Source of the DNA: Bacillota bacterium
Lineage (GTDB): Bacteria; Bacillota; Sulfobacillia; JAJZYS01; JAJYTV01
Reading direction: 5' to 3'
Assembly: GCA_021793645.1 (NCBI GenBank)
Contig: JAJYSJ010000003.1
Location: forward strand, 170,993 to 234,992
Length of the DNA: 64,000 nucleotides
The first letter of the stretch is position 1. Each line of letters begins with the position of its first letter. The position numbers and the translations under genes were made by a program. The notes beneath the pieces are model-generated. The model made no database searches, was not told the DNA's origin, and saw only the letters and a list, made by a program, of their open reading frames with translations. This document shows, in pieces, positions 45,182 to 55,196 of this stretch.

Positions 45182-46696
45182 ATGCCGACCATCGGACAGA
45201 TCCTGGAGCGCAACGCGCATCGCGCACCTCAGCGTGAAGCGCTCGTGTATGCGGAGCGGCGCTACTCGTACGCGGCCGTCGACGCCGCGGTGAACCGTGC
45301 CAGCCGAGCTCTCGCCCAGTCCGGCGTCGCGCGCGGAGATCGCGTCGCACTGATGAGTCCCAACAGCGACAGCTTCATCATCGCCTACTACGCCGTGCTC
45401 AAGCTCGGTGCGATCGTCGTGCCGATCAACGTACGGCTCGCGGTACCTGAGTTGGAGTTCCAACTGGCGGACAGCGGGGCCCGCCTGATCCTCTACGACC
45501 CGGAGTTAGCCCCTGTTGCACTCGGCGCGATGGCCTTGATTGGGATCCCCGGGCTCAGCCTCACGCCCCACCCCGACGCGGAGGATCTCGAAACCGCAGC
45601 GCAGCGGCAGAGTAGCGAACCGCTCCAGGTGCCGGTCGAAGAGGGGGACGACGCGCAGATCCTCTACACCTCAGGCACTACCGGTCGCCCCAAAGGAGTG
45701 CTCCTCGACCATCACCGCGTTATTTGGACAGCCGTCAACATCGTCGTCGGTACGGGTCTGCGTGAGGGGGACCGCCTCCTGCACGTCGCGCCTCTGTACC
45801 ACTCGGCAGAGCTCGACCTCTTCCTGATGGGCGGCACCTATCTGGCCGCCACCCACGTCGTTCTGCGGGAGTTCGACCCGTCGGCCGTGGTCTCCGCCCT
45901 CGCGGCGGAGCGGATCACCGCCTTCTTCGGCGTCCCGACGATGTACCAGTTCATGCTGCGCGACCCACGTCTGCAGCAGATGGACCTCTCCGACTGGCGC
46001 GTGGGCATGTTCGGAGCCGCACCGATGCCGCCATCCGTGGTTGCGGATCTGGCACGGGCGTTGCCGCATTTGGTGCTCTACAACCTGGCCGGGCTGACCG
46101 AGATGGGCCCGGGCGGTGTCTTCCTGGGCGGAGAGGAGCTGCGAAGCCACCCGGCCGCAGCGGGCCGCTCCATCCTCAACACCGAGGCCCGGGTGGTCGA
46201 CCTCGACTTTCGCGACGTGACAGTCGGCGAGGTGGGAGAGCTCGTACTGAGGGGCGAGACGCTGATGAAAGGGTACTGGCACAATCCAAAGGCCACCGCC
46301 GAGACCATACGGGACGGCTGGCTGCTCACCGGGGACATGGCCACCGTCGACGAGGACGGCCGGATCTCTCTCGTCGACCGCAAGAAGGACATGATCATCA
46401 CGGGCGGAATGAACGTCTACTCCGTGGAGGTGGAGAACGCTGTCGTCACGCACCCCGCGGTGGCAGACTGTGCAGTGATCGGGGTGCCGCACGCGGAGTA
46501 CGGGGAGACGGTGACGGCGATCGTCAGCCTCCGTCCCGGAGCCGGCCTAACGCTCACGCAGCTGCGCGAGCACTGCCGTACGCTCATCGCGGACTACAAG
46601 ATCCCGAGGCGGCTGGAGGTCGCCTCGATTCCGCGCAACGCCTCCGGTAAGATTCTGAAGTATCAGCTGCGGCGGACGTACGGCAGCGCAAGGTGA
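45182..46696 (+). CDS. Acyl-CoA ligase (AMP-binding), 2
   Basis: This 504-residue ligase shares the motif set of the previous gene: ILYTSGTTGRPKGVLLDHH, YNLAGLTEMGPGG, GWLLTGDMATVDEDGRISLVDRKKDMIITGGMNVYS (read in pieces) and RNASGKILKYQLR. It is a separate gene, starting at ATG 45182 after GGGGAGGG and about 150 nt behind ligase 1. An open frame that runs through ligase 1 into it is an artefact. Substrate preference cannot be read. Confidence 0.93.
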   Translation: MPTIGQILERNAHRAPQREALVYAERRYSYAAVDAAVNRASRALAQSGVARGDRVALMSPNSDSFIIAYYAVLKLGAIVVPINVRLAVPELEFQLADSGARLILYDPELAPVALGAMALIGIPGLSLTPHPDAEDLETAAQRQSSEPLQVPVEEGDDAQILYTSGTTGRPKGVLLDHHRVIWTAVNIVVGTGLREGDRLLHVAPLYHSAELDLFLMGGTYLAATHVVLREFDPSAVVSALAAERITAFFGVPTMYQFMLRDPRLQQMDLSDWRVGMFGAAPMPPSVVADLARALPHLVLYNLAGLTEMGPGGVFLGGEELRSHPAAAGRSILNTEARVVDLDFRDVTVGEVGELVLRGETLMKGYWHNPKATAETIRDGWLLTGDMATVDEDGRISLVDRKKDMIITGGMNVYSVEVENAVVTHPAVADCAVIGVPHAEYGETVTAIVSLRPGAGLTLTQLREHCRTLIADYKIPRRLEVASIPRNASGKILKYQLRRTYGSAR

Positions 46697-47046
46697 TACC
46701 CGCATCCTTGTAGCGCGGCAGCCACCTGGCGCCACGTACAAGGGCATGATCCGCCGACCCCTATCGCATCAGGGCGCACATTATGCCGACGGCGTGGCCG
46801 TCTTGTTCGGCATCACCCACTACAGCCTAGTGAGCCATTTGTTCGCTTCTACCCAGGACAGACCGCCACCAGTAGAAAGGTGCGAGCCTGGGAGGCCGGT
46901 ACACCGAAGAGGCGCTCCTACCCTACACGGTTTCTGCCAATCCAGCCGTTGTGGATCACGCCAAGCAAATACGGAGCCGACCCCCCATCAGGAGATCGGC
47001 TCCGCAGCAAGCACCCGCCTCCAGCCGAATGGGCGCGAGAGGGTGT
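46697..47046. other. Intergenic region with one hairpin
   Basis: I see no convincing gene in these 350 nt. CGGAGCCGA (46972-46980) pairs with TCGGCTCCG (46996-47004) around a 15-nt loop, without a T-run. It could terminate the ligase transcript or the small minus-strand gene. Confidence 0.5.
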
Positions 47047-47292
47047 TTACGGATTACCCTGTGGGTTGCCGCAAAGGTTCGAGTTGTTGTACCCAGTCAA
47101 ATAGCCGCTGGCGCCTCCCGCCATGTTGTAGTCCCGCCCTAGAGCACCGAAGGCGCCTGCCCCGGCGCATCTCGTGTTGCTAAGCGCAACCCCAGTACCG
47201 GGCGTGCCGTAGCCATCCGCAGCGAACACAGCCGGGGCGCTGGCTGCGAGGAACATAGCCGTCGCAGCTGCAATTAGTAGTGCCTTCTTCAT
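47047..47292 (-). CDS. Small secreted protein, unknown
   Basis: This 81-residue protein has a clean signal peptide (MKKALLIAAATAMFLAASAP, then AVFAADG). The mature part of about 55 residues is Gly- and Asn-rich with two cysteines (TRCAGAG and NLCGNPQ). ATG 47292 follows GGGGTG. I do not recognise the family. Confidence 0.7.
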   Translation of the reverse strand: MKKALLIAAATAMFLAASAPAVFAADGYGTPGTGVALSNTRCAGAGAFGALGRDYNMAGGASGYLTGYNNSNLCGNPQGNP

Positions 47293-47542
47293 CGTGTCAC
47301 CCCTTTCCCAACCTCGTTGAAGCCGAACCGTTGCACCTACCTCCTCCGACACCCTCCTCCCAGTTTCCAACCTATGGGTGGCTCTTGCTGTCGCTGTTCG
47401 GTGTGCAGTTCCCGACTCCTTCCTTTGACTTAACCTCTATTTACAAGGTTTGTTGGAAAGGTGGAACGAGAAGCGGAACTCCTAGGACTCGAACAGTTTC
47501 GCTTCTCGTTCATTGGTTGAGCTAGCGACTGTGGCAAAACAC

Positions 47543-48106
47543 CTATTGCAACACCTGTAACGTAGATTGGGCATTCGGGCGAGTGCACCCTGGAACATAC
47601 GTGCGTCCGTGCAAACTGTTGAACGCGCCCGTAAGCATGCCCTTGTTGTAAGGGAACGCAATGCGGAATGAAACCTTACCAGGCTTCGCATTGCACCAAT
47701 TTCCCCAGTTCACTGATAGACGGGCTTCACTTGCGCCACGGGGTTTGAGCCAAAGAGCCGTGAAAGGAAGAGTGGTGGGCTGCGAGACTATCGTTGTACT
47801 TATTATCGAGCCGTTGCTTCCAACAAGCCGCACAGCATCTTGCATGGCATTCGGCAAACCTTCAAGCGCACATTCCGAACCGCTCTTGTTGGTGATGATT
47901 ATATCCACATTTACAAACTTGCCGTTGGCGCGGGGCACGCCATAGGCGCTCAGCTGAGAGGCGTCACATCGCGGTCCAAAGCGGAGCGTAGCAGTAGCGC
48001 TCGGCTTTTTGAGATGGATTACTGTGACTTGGTTCTGCGTCTGTTGTCCGCACCCGGAAATCAAAACAGCAACACTTATCGCAAGAATGGCAATTGAACG
48101 GTTCAT
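47543..48106 (-). CDS. Lipoprotein with DUF4232-like domain
   Basis: This 187-residue lipoprotein starts MNRSIAILAISVAVLISGCG with the lipobox ISGC. The body has two disulfide-like cysteines around GPRCDASQLSAYG and SGSECALEGLP, the pattern of DUF4232-type extracellular domains. ATG 48106 has AGGAGG 7 nt upstream. Its base composition is less GC-rich than its neighbours, which may hint at transfer. It is followed by an IS1595-type element. Confidence 0.75.
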   Translation of the reverse strand: MNRSIAILAISVAVLISGCGQQTQNQVTVIHLKKPSATATLRFGPRCDASQLSAYGVPRANGKFVNVDIIITNKSGSECALEGLPNAMQDAVRLVGSNGSIISTTIVSQPTTLPFTALWLKPRGASEARLSVNWGNWCNAKPGKVSFRIAFPYNKGMLTGAFNSLHGRTYVPGCTRPNAQSTLQVLQ

Positions 48107-48138
48107 TTCTGTTCCTCCTATTTCCAGCATACTCCATT

Positions 48139-49227
48139 TCATACCGAACTCAAGGGGAAAGTAGTCTTTTCGTTGTGGTGAACACCATGGGCGTGTGACT
48201 GTGATGCAGTAGACGATTGGCGACCACGTTGCGGGGAAAGTTATTCGTGGAATCTATACGCTGGAACCAGACAAGGTAGTTCGGCAGGTACTTGGTGCTC
48301 ACACCGTTGAAGGGGCGAATCCAGCGCTTCAAGCGGCTGTGGTAGCTGTTGACGTTGCCGAGGTGGTAGATGCCCCGCTTCTTCACGCCCCGTCTAGCGT
48401 TCAGGGCTTCGAGCGGGATCTTCTTGTCGTTGGCGTACGTGCGATACGCACTTGCGGCGTCAGTGCAGAGTACGCAGTCGTGCAGCACTCCGTCCAGGGC
48501 AGTCCCTATCTGCTCTGCCGTTACGCGCCCGCGACCGACCACCTCCGAAACCGTAGATGTCTGCCTGTCGCGCGCGACGAGCACACAGACTTGATGGTGG
48601 CTGATGCCGCGCAGTGGTGCCTTGTCGCCAGAGTACCTGGCAGGTCGAGTGAGGTGGCGGGACCCCTTCTGCGACTCCAGGAAGAAGGTCTCATCCGCTT
48701 CCACAATGCCTGTCAAGGTCGACTTCGGCAGATTCCGCAGTGCGGTCAGGATCTTGTGCCGCCAGTAGAAGGCGGTCGGCACACTGATGCCAACGTCCTG
48801 AGCGGACTGGCGTATCGTCATTCCCTGGCTCATGCACTTCGCGTACTTGAGCCACCTGTCTATGCCGTAGTGGGTGCCTGCGAGCGGCGAGGCGGTCGCA
48901 TCGTTGAAGGTCTTCCCACAGTCAACGCAACGGTAGCGCCACCGGTCCTTGTACTTGCCGTGACGATGGATGTGAGTCCTCTGGCAGTGAGGGCAACTGA
49001 AGCCGTTGGCGAACCGCTTCTCCCTGAAGTCAACGACCACCTGAGGGCTGAGTCTGGGCTGGAGAAGCCTCTCTAGGCGACGGTACAGGAACTCTTGGTC
49101 GAGCGGCGGGAGCTGGCTGATGACTTGCGCGATCTGTTGTACCGCAGGAACTGCCACGTGGTTCCACCTCAGGGATCAGTATACCCACCCCCTCGGATTC
49201 CCACACACTCTTTGAACTGAGGTTTGA
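48139..49227 (-). mobile_element. IS1595-type insertion sequence
   Basis: The element is about 1.09 kb around one transposase gene. A weak terminal inverted similarity is visible: left TCATACC...ACTCAAGGGG and right (reverse complement) TCAAACC...GTTCAAAGAG, about 13 of 20 positions. The transposase stop lies inside the left end, as is common for insertion sequences. The exact ends and target duplication are not certain. Confidence 0.5.
48150..49157 (-). CDS. IS1595-family transposase
   Basis: This 335-residue transposase has an N-terminal zinc ribbon FSCPHCQRTHIHRHGK ... YRCVDCGKTF, a helix-turn-helix around GMTIRQSAQDVGISVPTAF, and the DDE core: GIVEADETFFLESQKGSR, VLCTDAASAYRTYA and NSYHSRLKRWIRPFNGVSTK. 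The frame is intact, so the element may be active. It lies 43 nt upstream (in genome order) of the lipoprotein gene start. Confidence 0.92.
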   Translation of the reverse strand: MAVPAVQQIAQVISQLPPLDQEFLYRRLERLLQPRLSPQVVVDFREKRFANGFSCPHCQRTHIHRHGKYKDRWRYRCVDCGKTFNDATASPLAGTHYGIDRWLKYAKCMSQGMTIRQSAQDVGISVPTAFYWRHKILTALRNLPKSTLTGIVEADETFFLESQKGSRHLTRPARYSGDKAPLRGISHHQVCVLVARDRQTSTVSEVVGRGRVTAEQIGTALDGVLHDCVLCTDAASAYRTYANDKKIPLEALNARRGVKKRGIYHLGNVNSYHSRLKRWIRPFNGVSTKYLPNYLVWFQRIDSTNNFPRNVVANRLLHHSHTPMVFTTTKRLLSP

Positions 49228-49231
49228 CTTA

Positions 49232-49552
49232 TCATGCCCCCGATAGATGCGCCTGTCGGGCAGTGTGCTTTGACGCTTCTGAATCTCGCCGATCCCACAC
49301 CAGCCTCCCGAAGATCCGTTCCTGCTCGCTCGGCGCCAGCATGCGCAGGACGTCGAGGATGGTGACCGTTGGACCGGTGCGCACTCTCTCGGTACGGCGC
49401 AACCATAGAGATCTCAGCCTCGGCGAAGCGGGCGCCACAAAGCTGGACCTGCCGGCATGGACAACAGCCTGAGGTGCTGTTGGTGCCGAAGACGCGCCGC
49501 CCTCATAGCGCCACCAGAAGGCCGCCACGGCGTGCTCCAGACAGTCTGCCAT
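49232..49552 (-). CDS. Hypothetical ORF, doubtful
   Basis: This open frame of 106 codons includes TVTILDVLRMLAPSEQERIF, which looks like a real helix, but the rest is basic and low-complexity. No ribosome-binding site stands out. It fills the gap between the IS element and the MFS relic. I give it low weight. Confidence 0.25.
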   Translation of the reverse strand: MADCLEHAVAAFWWRYEGGASSAPTAPQAVVHAGRSSFVAPASPRLRSLWLRRTERVRTGPTVTILDVLRMLAPSEQERIFGRLVWDRRDSEASKHTARQAHLSGA

Positions 49553-49578
49553 TTCGTGCCGATGCCGTCTGATATCCT

Positions 49579-50340
49579 CTAGGACAAATAACCATCGGGG
49601 GCCTCGACCAGATGCACTTCATCCAGGCGCCGCACCGTTCGCGAGAGGGCTGTGATGCCCGTCAGTAGGGCGATGGCACTACCGCCTATCCACAACCCTA
49701 CCCGGACGCCAAATGCTGTCCCGAGCCATCCTGCCGCCACGTAACCGATCGGATTGGCCACCCGGGCGAACGTACTCATCGTACTCAAGACCCGTCCCCG
49801 GAACTCATCCGGCACCATCCGTTGCCACAGAGATGATGTCACCACCTCAGAGGCAGCGAACGTGAGACCTAATACAGCATAGGCAGCGGCGAGCCATGCA
49901 CCGTCCCGAGAGAAGCCCATCCCTACGATGGTCAAGCCGAATATGGCCATGGGACCAAGAACCCATGCTAGACGATGGTGACCTTGGTGATCGACGCGCA
50001 TGCCCAGCCCGCGAGTGCCCCCAGGCCGAACGCGGTCGACAAGGCTCCAAAGGCCCATGCAGGCAAGTGGAGGACAAGGCGGGCGAGCACCGGTACCAGA
50101 GCCTCTACGTCATTGAGGGCGTTGGTCGCCGCGAAGAAGAGGATGTGTAGAACATTCCGGGACGGGCCTTCAAGAATCGCCATCCTGCCCAGAACTCACC
50201 CTGCCCGGATGATCTGACGCGCGGTAATCGGGGACGCTCGGGGCGACGCGTCAACAAGACGTCCACCAGGGCAATCAGGCTGCCAATTACGCTTATTCTC
50301 TGCGCCCACGCGACCAGCGACTCGACGCCGCCCTTCTCGT
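49579..50340 (-). pseudogene. MFS transporter relic with frameshifts
   Basis: Pieces in three frames join into the C-terminal half of an MFS protein: RFLKARPGMF, then ATNALNDVEALVPVLAR and AFGALSTAFGLGALAGWA, then GPMAIFGLTIVGMGF and MVPDEFRGRVLSTMSTFARV. Two frameshifts (near 50150 and 49990) and the missing N-terminal half show that it is not functional. Confidence 0.75.
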
Positions 50341-50395
50341 TTTTTTCGGAGGCCGGGTTCGCGAACTCTGGAGTTCCCACATGGCCTTGCGTTGC

Positions 50396-51844
50396 TCACT
50401 GATGATTGCGCCCCGAGCCGCCACCTGCCTTGGGCGACCATGCCCCAGGGATCGAGACGAAGACCTGGTTGGGCTGCGCTGGATGCTGCGTCGTCTGTTG
50501 CCGGGTCCAGGGGATGACGGAGGGGCCTCGCGCTCCGAACCCGCAGAAGACGAGGTACTGCGCGTCGGGAACCACGTAGTCCTGCGGGAGCGACGCGGGC
50601 CACGCGCCCGGGTCGAACACCGCTGCATGGAGATCGCGCAGAGGGCGCGGGCCGGCGGCCTGCTGCGCCGCACCGTATGCCGCCTCCAGCCGCGAGAGGT
50701 GGCGGTCCTTGTCCCAGGCATCCACTGCGAAGGCGGCTGCGCGCTCCCCGATCTGGGCGCGCAGACGGCTGTCCGCAAAGAGCAGGCCGACCTGCGCCGC
50801 GAGATCCTTGCTGTCTCCCGGCCGGGCGAGCAGACCCGTCGCGCCGTGCTCGATCATCTCGGGGATGCCGCCTGCACGCGATGCGACGATGGGCTTGCCG
50901 GCCACCTGCGCTTCGATCACCGCGTAGGGAAGCGAGTCTTCGATAGAGGGCAGGACGATCGCATCCGCGCGCCGCATCAGCTGAGGCACGTCGTCGCGGC
51001 TACCGAGGAGGCTGACGGACGCAGCGATGCCGAGGCGCTGCGCCTGCTCCTCCAGCTTCGCTGCAGGTCCCGGCCCCGCGATCCAGAGGTGCACCTTGCG
51101 GCCCGCCGCCTGCAGAAGGGCCACGGCCTCGAGGAGGTAGCGGTGGCCTTTTACGGGATCGAGCCGTGCGGGGCAGAGCAGCAGGGGAAGCCCCTCCGGG
51201 GCGTCCGGAAGGTCCGCAGCCTGGCGCGCCTGCCGGAGGAACTTCTCGCGGTCGATCCCGTAGTAGAGCACCTCCATCGACCGCTCCTTCGCGCCGGTGA
51301 GGAACGCCATCCGGCCCGCCGCCCAGCGCGACGGCACGAGGACCCTGTGCGCGGCCGCGATCCCGGCGCGCTCCTCCGCCGTGATGTACCGGTAGGCCTG
51401 CGAAGCGGTGGACAGGAGCCCCCACGCCGCGAGGTCCGCGGCCATCGAACCGTGCAGCGTCGCGACGAGCCCGACGCCGGTCGGCAGCACGCGCGCGATG
51501 GCCCGCGCGGCGACGGAGTCCTGGGTGTGGATCACATCGTAGTCGGCGATGCCGAGGTGCCGTGCGGCGATCTCGAATCCGTACCTGCGCAGCGCATGCT
51601 GGCGGATCCACGGATCGCACGCCGGCAGGTGATCCTCGACGTAGTGCCGCGACCAGTGGTCATCCGTGATCCGCCCGTCGCTACGCAGCCAGTGCCAGTC
51701 GGTCGGGTCGGACTCCATGTACCCCCGGTGCAGGACGTCGACCGCATGGCCCCGGCGCTCGAGCTCAGCGCGCAGGAACTCTACGTACGTGTTGATGCCG
51801 CCGACGTGCGGCAGACCGAAGTAGGTGGCCAGCAGGATCTTCAT
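50396..51844 (-). CDS. Glycosyltransferase family 4
   Basis: This 482-residue GT4 (GT-B fold) has an N-terminal domain starting MKILLATYFGLPHVGGINTY and a C-terminal domain with LCPARLDPVKGHRYLLEAVALL and VLPSIEDSLPYAVIEAQVAGKP, the E-x7-E-type donor site. The last ~80 residues are proline-rich and may be disordered. The ATG shares one base with the epimerase stop. The locus suggests cell-surface polysaccharide synthesis. Confidence 0.9.
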   Translation of the reverse strand: MKILLATYFGLPHVGGINTYVEFLRAELERRGHAVDVLHRGYMESDPTDWHWLRSDGRITDDHWSRHYVEDHLPACDPWIRQHALRRYGFEIAARHLGIADYDVIHTQDSVAARAIARVLPTGVGLVATLHGSMAADLAAWGLLSTASQAYRYITAEERAGIAAAHRVLVPSRWAAGRMAFLTGAKERSMEVLYYGIDREKFLRQARQAADLPDAPEGLPLLLCPARLDPVKGHRYLLEAVALLQAAGRKVHLWIAGPGPAAKLEEQAQRLGIAASVSLLGSRDDVPQLMRRADAIVLPSIEDSLPYAVIEAQVAGKPIVASRAGGIPEMIEHGATGLLARPGDSKDLAAQVGLLFADSRLRAQIGERAAAFAVDAWDKDRHLSRLEAAYGAAQQAAGPRPLRDLHAAVFDPGAWPASLPQDYVVPDAQYLVFCGFGARGPSVIPWTRQQTTQHPAQPNQVFVSIPGAWSPKAGGGSGRNHQ

Positions 51845-52794
51845 CACGCCTCCTCCTCGGCTGCGCCCAGCGACGCGGCGACTGCGAGGATCGTCTCGTC
51901 CAGGGTGATGCGGGGTTCGTAGCCGAGCGAGCGCACCTTGTCGATGCGCGGGACGCGCCGCGGCGTCTCCTCGAACCGCGCGCCGAAGGCCTGATCGTAC
52001 GGCACCAGCTGGATGGTGGAGCGGGAGGCCGTGAGGGCAATGATCCGGCGGGCGAGATCCGCGATGCGCACCTCCTCGACCCCGCCGACGTTGTAGACGT
52101 CTCCCCATCTGCCCCACTCCCACACGAGCAGCATGCCGGCGACGGCGTCGCGCACGTCGACGAAGGTCCTCGTCTGCTCGCCGTCGCCGTAGACGAGCAG
52201 CGGCTGCCCCGCGAGCGCCCGCGCGACGAGGCGTGGGACCACCATGCCGTACCGGCCGCTCTGCCCGGGGCCGATCGCGTTGAACAGCCGGACGATCTTG
52301 ACCCGCGTGCCGCGCTCCGCGTGCGCCGCCCGCGCGAAGAGCTCCTCGGCCAGCTTCGCGTAGGAGTAGGTCCAGCTCGCGACGTGGGTGTTGCCGAGCT
52401 GCACGTCGTCTTCCTCCTGCACGGGAACGCGCAGGGTCTTCCCGTAGATGGCCGACGAGGAGCAGAGAAGGAGCGGTGTGCCCTCCCCCTCGATCGCCTC
52501 GAGGATCCGCAGAGTGCCCACGATGTTCGTGGTGAGGCTGTCCCACTGCCGCGCCATGGCGTGGGGCACCCCCACGACGGCGGCGAGGTGAAAAACGGCG
52601 TCCTGCCCCTGCAGCGCCTGCCGCACAATGCTGGAATCCCGCACGTCGCCCTCAATCAACCTTGCGCCGGACGGCAACTCCCGGCGGCCGGTGCTGAAGT
52701 CGTCCAGCACCGAAACGAAGTGTCCCATCGCCTGCAGTCGAACCACCAGATGCGAGCCGACGAATCCAGCCCCCCCCGTGACGAGGACGCGCAT
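51844..52794 (-). CDS. NAD-dependent sugar epimerase/dehydratase
   Basis: This 316-residue extended SDR has the Rossmann start VLVTGGAGFVGSHLVVRLQ, FHLAAVVGVPHAM, a serine triplet (CSSSAIYG) and the catalytic SYAKLAEE (Y-x3-K). It resembles UDP-glucose or UDP-GlcNAc 4-epimerases, though the substrate is not fixed by motifs. The ATG follows GGAGTGG. It is coupled to the GT4 gene. Confidence 0.9.
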   Translation of the reverse strand: MRVLVTGGAGFVGSHLVVRLQAMGHFVSVLDDFSTGRRELPSGARLIEGDVRDSSIVRQALQGQDAVFHLAAVVGVPHAMARQWDSLTTNIVGTLRILEAIEGEGTPLLLCSSSAIYGKTLRVPVQEEDDVQLGNTHVASWTYSYAKLAEELFARAAHAERGTRVKIVRLFNAIGPGQSGRYGMVVPRLVARALAGQPLLVYGDGEQTRTFVDVRDAVAGMLLVWEWGRWGDVYNVGGVEEVRIADLARRIIALTASRSTIQLVPYDQAFGARFEETPRRVPRIDKVRSLGYEPRITLDETILAVAASLGAAEEEA

Positions 52795-52889
52795 AAGACC
52801 ACTCCCACTCCATTCCTACGCGTGAGCGCCCCCCAGTGACATAAGAGGGAAACGCGGCATACCCCAGCCGTAGAGGAGTTGGGGATGCA

Positions 52890-54218
52890 ATGCTCGGATC
52901 GCCGGAGGATCCGCTACGCTTCGGGCTACCCGGAATGCGGGTTGCGGTCGTCGGGGTAGGGTACGTCGGGCTCCCGCTCGCGCTCGCGCTGGCGGGCGCG
53001 GGGTTCTCGGTGGTCGGTTACGATTCGAGCACGCGGCGCATCGAAGCGCTGCACGAGGGCGAGCCGGGTGTCGAAACCGCGACGGCAGAGGAACTCCTTG
53101 CGGCGCTGCAATCCGGGCGCTTCGCGCCGACGGCGGATCCCTCCTCGCTCTCGAAGAGCGAGGCCATCGTGATCGCGGTGCCAACGCCCGCATCCCCGGA
53201 CGGCACCCCCGACACCGCTGCGGTGGAGGCCGCTGCAGCGCTCGTCGCCCGCCACGCCGCCCCAGGTACCTTGGTGGTGCTCGAGAGCACCAGCTACCCC
53301 GGCACAACGCGAAACCTCGTCCTGCCCCCGCTAGAGCGGGCACTGGGCGCGCCTGGGACCGACTTCTACCTTGCAAGCGTCCCCGAGCGGATCGACCCCG
53401 GGAACCGTTCGCACCGTCTCGGGAATACGCCGCGCCTGATCGGCGGGGTTACGCCGCGCTGCGGCGATGCGGCCTACGCGCTCTACGCGCGCATCGTGCC
53501 CGGCTGCCAGGTGCTTTCCTCGCCGGAGGCGGCGGAGATGGCAAAGCTCCTTGAGAACGCCTTCCGCAACGTCAACATCGCGCTCGTGTCGGAGGCACAG
53601 ATGGTCTGCGAGCGCATCGGCCTCGACGTCTACGAGGTGATCCGGGCCGCAGGCAGCAAGCCGTTCGGCTACCTTCCGTTCTACCCGGGGGCGGGGATCG
53701 GCGGGGAGTGCATCCCCGTCGACCCCCTCTACCTCCGCTGGTTCGCGCAGCGGATCGGCGCGCCGATGGGCCTCCTCGAGAGGGCGATCGCGACGAACGA
53801 GGCGATGCCCATCCATGCCGCGGAGCGGATCGGTGCGGCGCTCGCGTCGGCCGGCAGAGGCATGGAGGGAGCGCAGGTACTCCTGTGCGGGGTCTCCTAC
53901 AAGCCGGACATACGCGACACGCGCAACGCGCCGGCGCTCCGGGTTATGGAGGAACTGCGGCGCCGCGGCGCTCAGGTCCACTACCACGACCCGCTCGTGC
54001 CCGCGCTGCAGATCGACGGCGCAGAACTGCGGTCGGTGGCGCTCACGGAGGAGACGGTGCGCAGCATGTCCGCGACCGTCGTCCTGACCCGGCATTCCTC
54101 GCTCGACTACGGCTGGATCCGCCGGATCTCTCGCATCTACCTAGACCTCGCGGCGCACGCACACCTGCCGGAGGCCCACGGAGCCGTGCCCTCCGGACGG
54201 CAGGCGGGCGGAGTATAG
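52890..54218 (+). CDS. Nucleotide-sugar 6-dehydrogenase (UDP-GlcNAc dehydrogenase-like)
   Basis: This 442-residue enzyme has the NAD site VAVVGVGYVGLPLALALA, the lysine region EMAKLLENAFRNVNIAL and the catalytic Cys in GAGIGGECIPVDPLYL, typical of WbpA-type UDP-N-acetylglucosamine dehydrogenases. The C-terminal domain carries GVSYKPDIRDTRNAPAL. The ATG at 52890 has GAGGAG about 11 nt upstream; ATG at codon 16 is an alternative. It runs into the GT2 gene in the same direction. Confidence 0.92.
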   Translation: MLGSPEDPLRFGLPGMRVAVVGVGYVGLPLALALAGAGFSVVGYDSSTRRIEALHEGEPGVETATAEELLAALQSGRFAPTADPSSLSKSEAIVIAVPTPASPDGTPDTAAVEAAAALVARHAAPGTLVVLESTSYPGTTRNLVLPPLERALGAPGTDFYLASVPERIDPGNRSHRLGNTPRLIGGVTPRCGDAAYALYARIVPGCQVLSSPEAAEMAKLLENAFRNVNIALVSEAQMVCERIGLDVYEVIRAAGSKPFGYLPFYPGAGIGGECIPVDPLYLRWFAQRIGAPMGLLERAIATNEAMPIHAAERIGAALASAGRGMEGAQVLLCGVSYKPDIRDTRNAPALRVMEELRRRGAQVHYHDPLVPALQIDGAELRSVALTEETVRSMSATVVLTRHSSLDYGWIRRISRIYLDLAAHAHLPEAHGAVPSGRQAGGV

Positions 54219-54240
54219 GACACCGGACGGGAGGTGCACC

Positions 54241-54939
54241 GTGGAGTCGCCAAGCGAACAAAGCTCGCCAGCATCGCTCGTCGGGGTGGTCATCCCCTGC
54301 TACAACTACGGTTCGTTCCTCGAGGAGGCCGTCCGCAGCGTCGAGGATCAGACGATCGGCAGGGTCGCGATCGTGGTCGTGGACGACGGCTCGGACGACG
54401 CAGAGAGCCTGCGGGTGCTCGCAGGGCTGCGCGGCGCAGCGCAGATCCTGCGGCAGGCCAACCGAGGGCCGTCCGCGGCGCGTAACGCGGGGATCCGCGC
54501 CCTCGCGACGCGGTACGCGTGCTGCCTTGACGCGGACGACGCGCTCGAGCCGACCTACCTCGAGAAGGCCGTCTCGATCCTGGAGGCGCAGGGCGTCGAC
54601 CTCGCTTACTCCTGGGTGCAGGCCTTCGGCGACGCGCATTGGGTCTTCCGCACGGAGCCGCTCGACCTCGGGACGATGCTCTCCCGCAACCAGGTCTCCG
54701 GCCATGCGGTATTCCGCCGCGCCGCCTGGGCAAAAGCGGGAGGCTACGACGAGGCCCTCCTGCAGGGGCACGAGGACTGGGAGCTTTGGACCCACCTCGC
54801 GGCGCTGGGCTGCCGTGGCGTCCCGATTCCCGAACCCCTGTTGCGCTACCGCCGCCACGGCCGCACCCGCGTCTTCGAAAACCTCGCGCACGAGGAGGAG
54901 TTCCTGGCGCTGCTGCGCGCCCGCTACGGAGGCCGGTAA
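54241..54939 (+). CDS. Glycosyltransferase family 2
   Basis: This 232-residue GT2 has the GT-A start VVIPCYNYGSFLEEAVRSV, IVVVDDGSDDAES with the nucleotide-binding aspartates, NRGPSAARNAGI and the DXD-like CLDADDALEP, then GHEDWELWTHLA containing the catalytic ED. GTG 54241 follows GGGAGG. No membrane helices are seen. It follows the dehydrogenase by 22 nt. Confidence 0.9.
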   Translation: MESPSEQSSPASLVGVVIPCYNYGSFLEEAVRSVEDQTIGRVAIVVVDDGSDDAESLRVLAGLRGAAQILRQANRGPSAARNAGIRALATRYACCLDADDALEPTYLEKAVSILEAQGVDLAYSWVQAFGDAHWVFRTEPLDLGTMLSRNQVSGHAVFRRAAWAKAGGYDEALLQGHEDWELWTHLAALGCRGVPIPEPLLRYRRHGRTRVFENLAHEEEFLALLRARYGGR

Positions 54940-55196
54940 CGGCGGGGGCGGCGCGCCCACTGGCACGCCCGGTGTCGAGGCATGGCATCGCCTTCTTAAA
55001 CTGTTGCTCCCATGTTGATCGGGGTTCTGGTCGCCTAGTGGGAGGATGAAGGTCTCGTAGTACCCGCAGATTCTTTGCGGCGAGATGTCGTTGCGCTAGC
55101 GTCTCCGATTGGGTCCACCTAGAGATCCGCGTCCATCGCAGTGCAGCGGCGCATGAGGAGGCCGACGCACCGGTAATGCGGCGGCCTTCTCCGGTA

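Noticed and set aside
46746-47183. A 145-codon plus-strand frame
   Set aside because: It has low-complexity basic composition, no ribosome-binding site and overlaps the small secreted protein antisense.
50381-51922. A 513-codon open frame on the plus strand
   Set aside because: It is antisense to the GT4 gene, has no family motifs and is a product of GC-rich codon bias.
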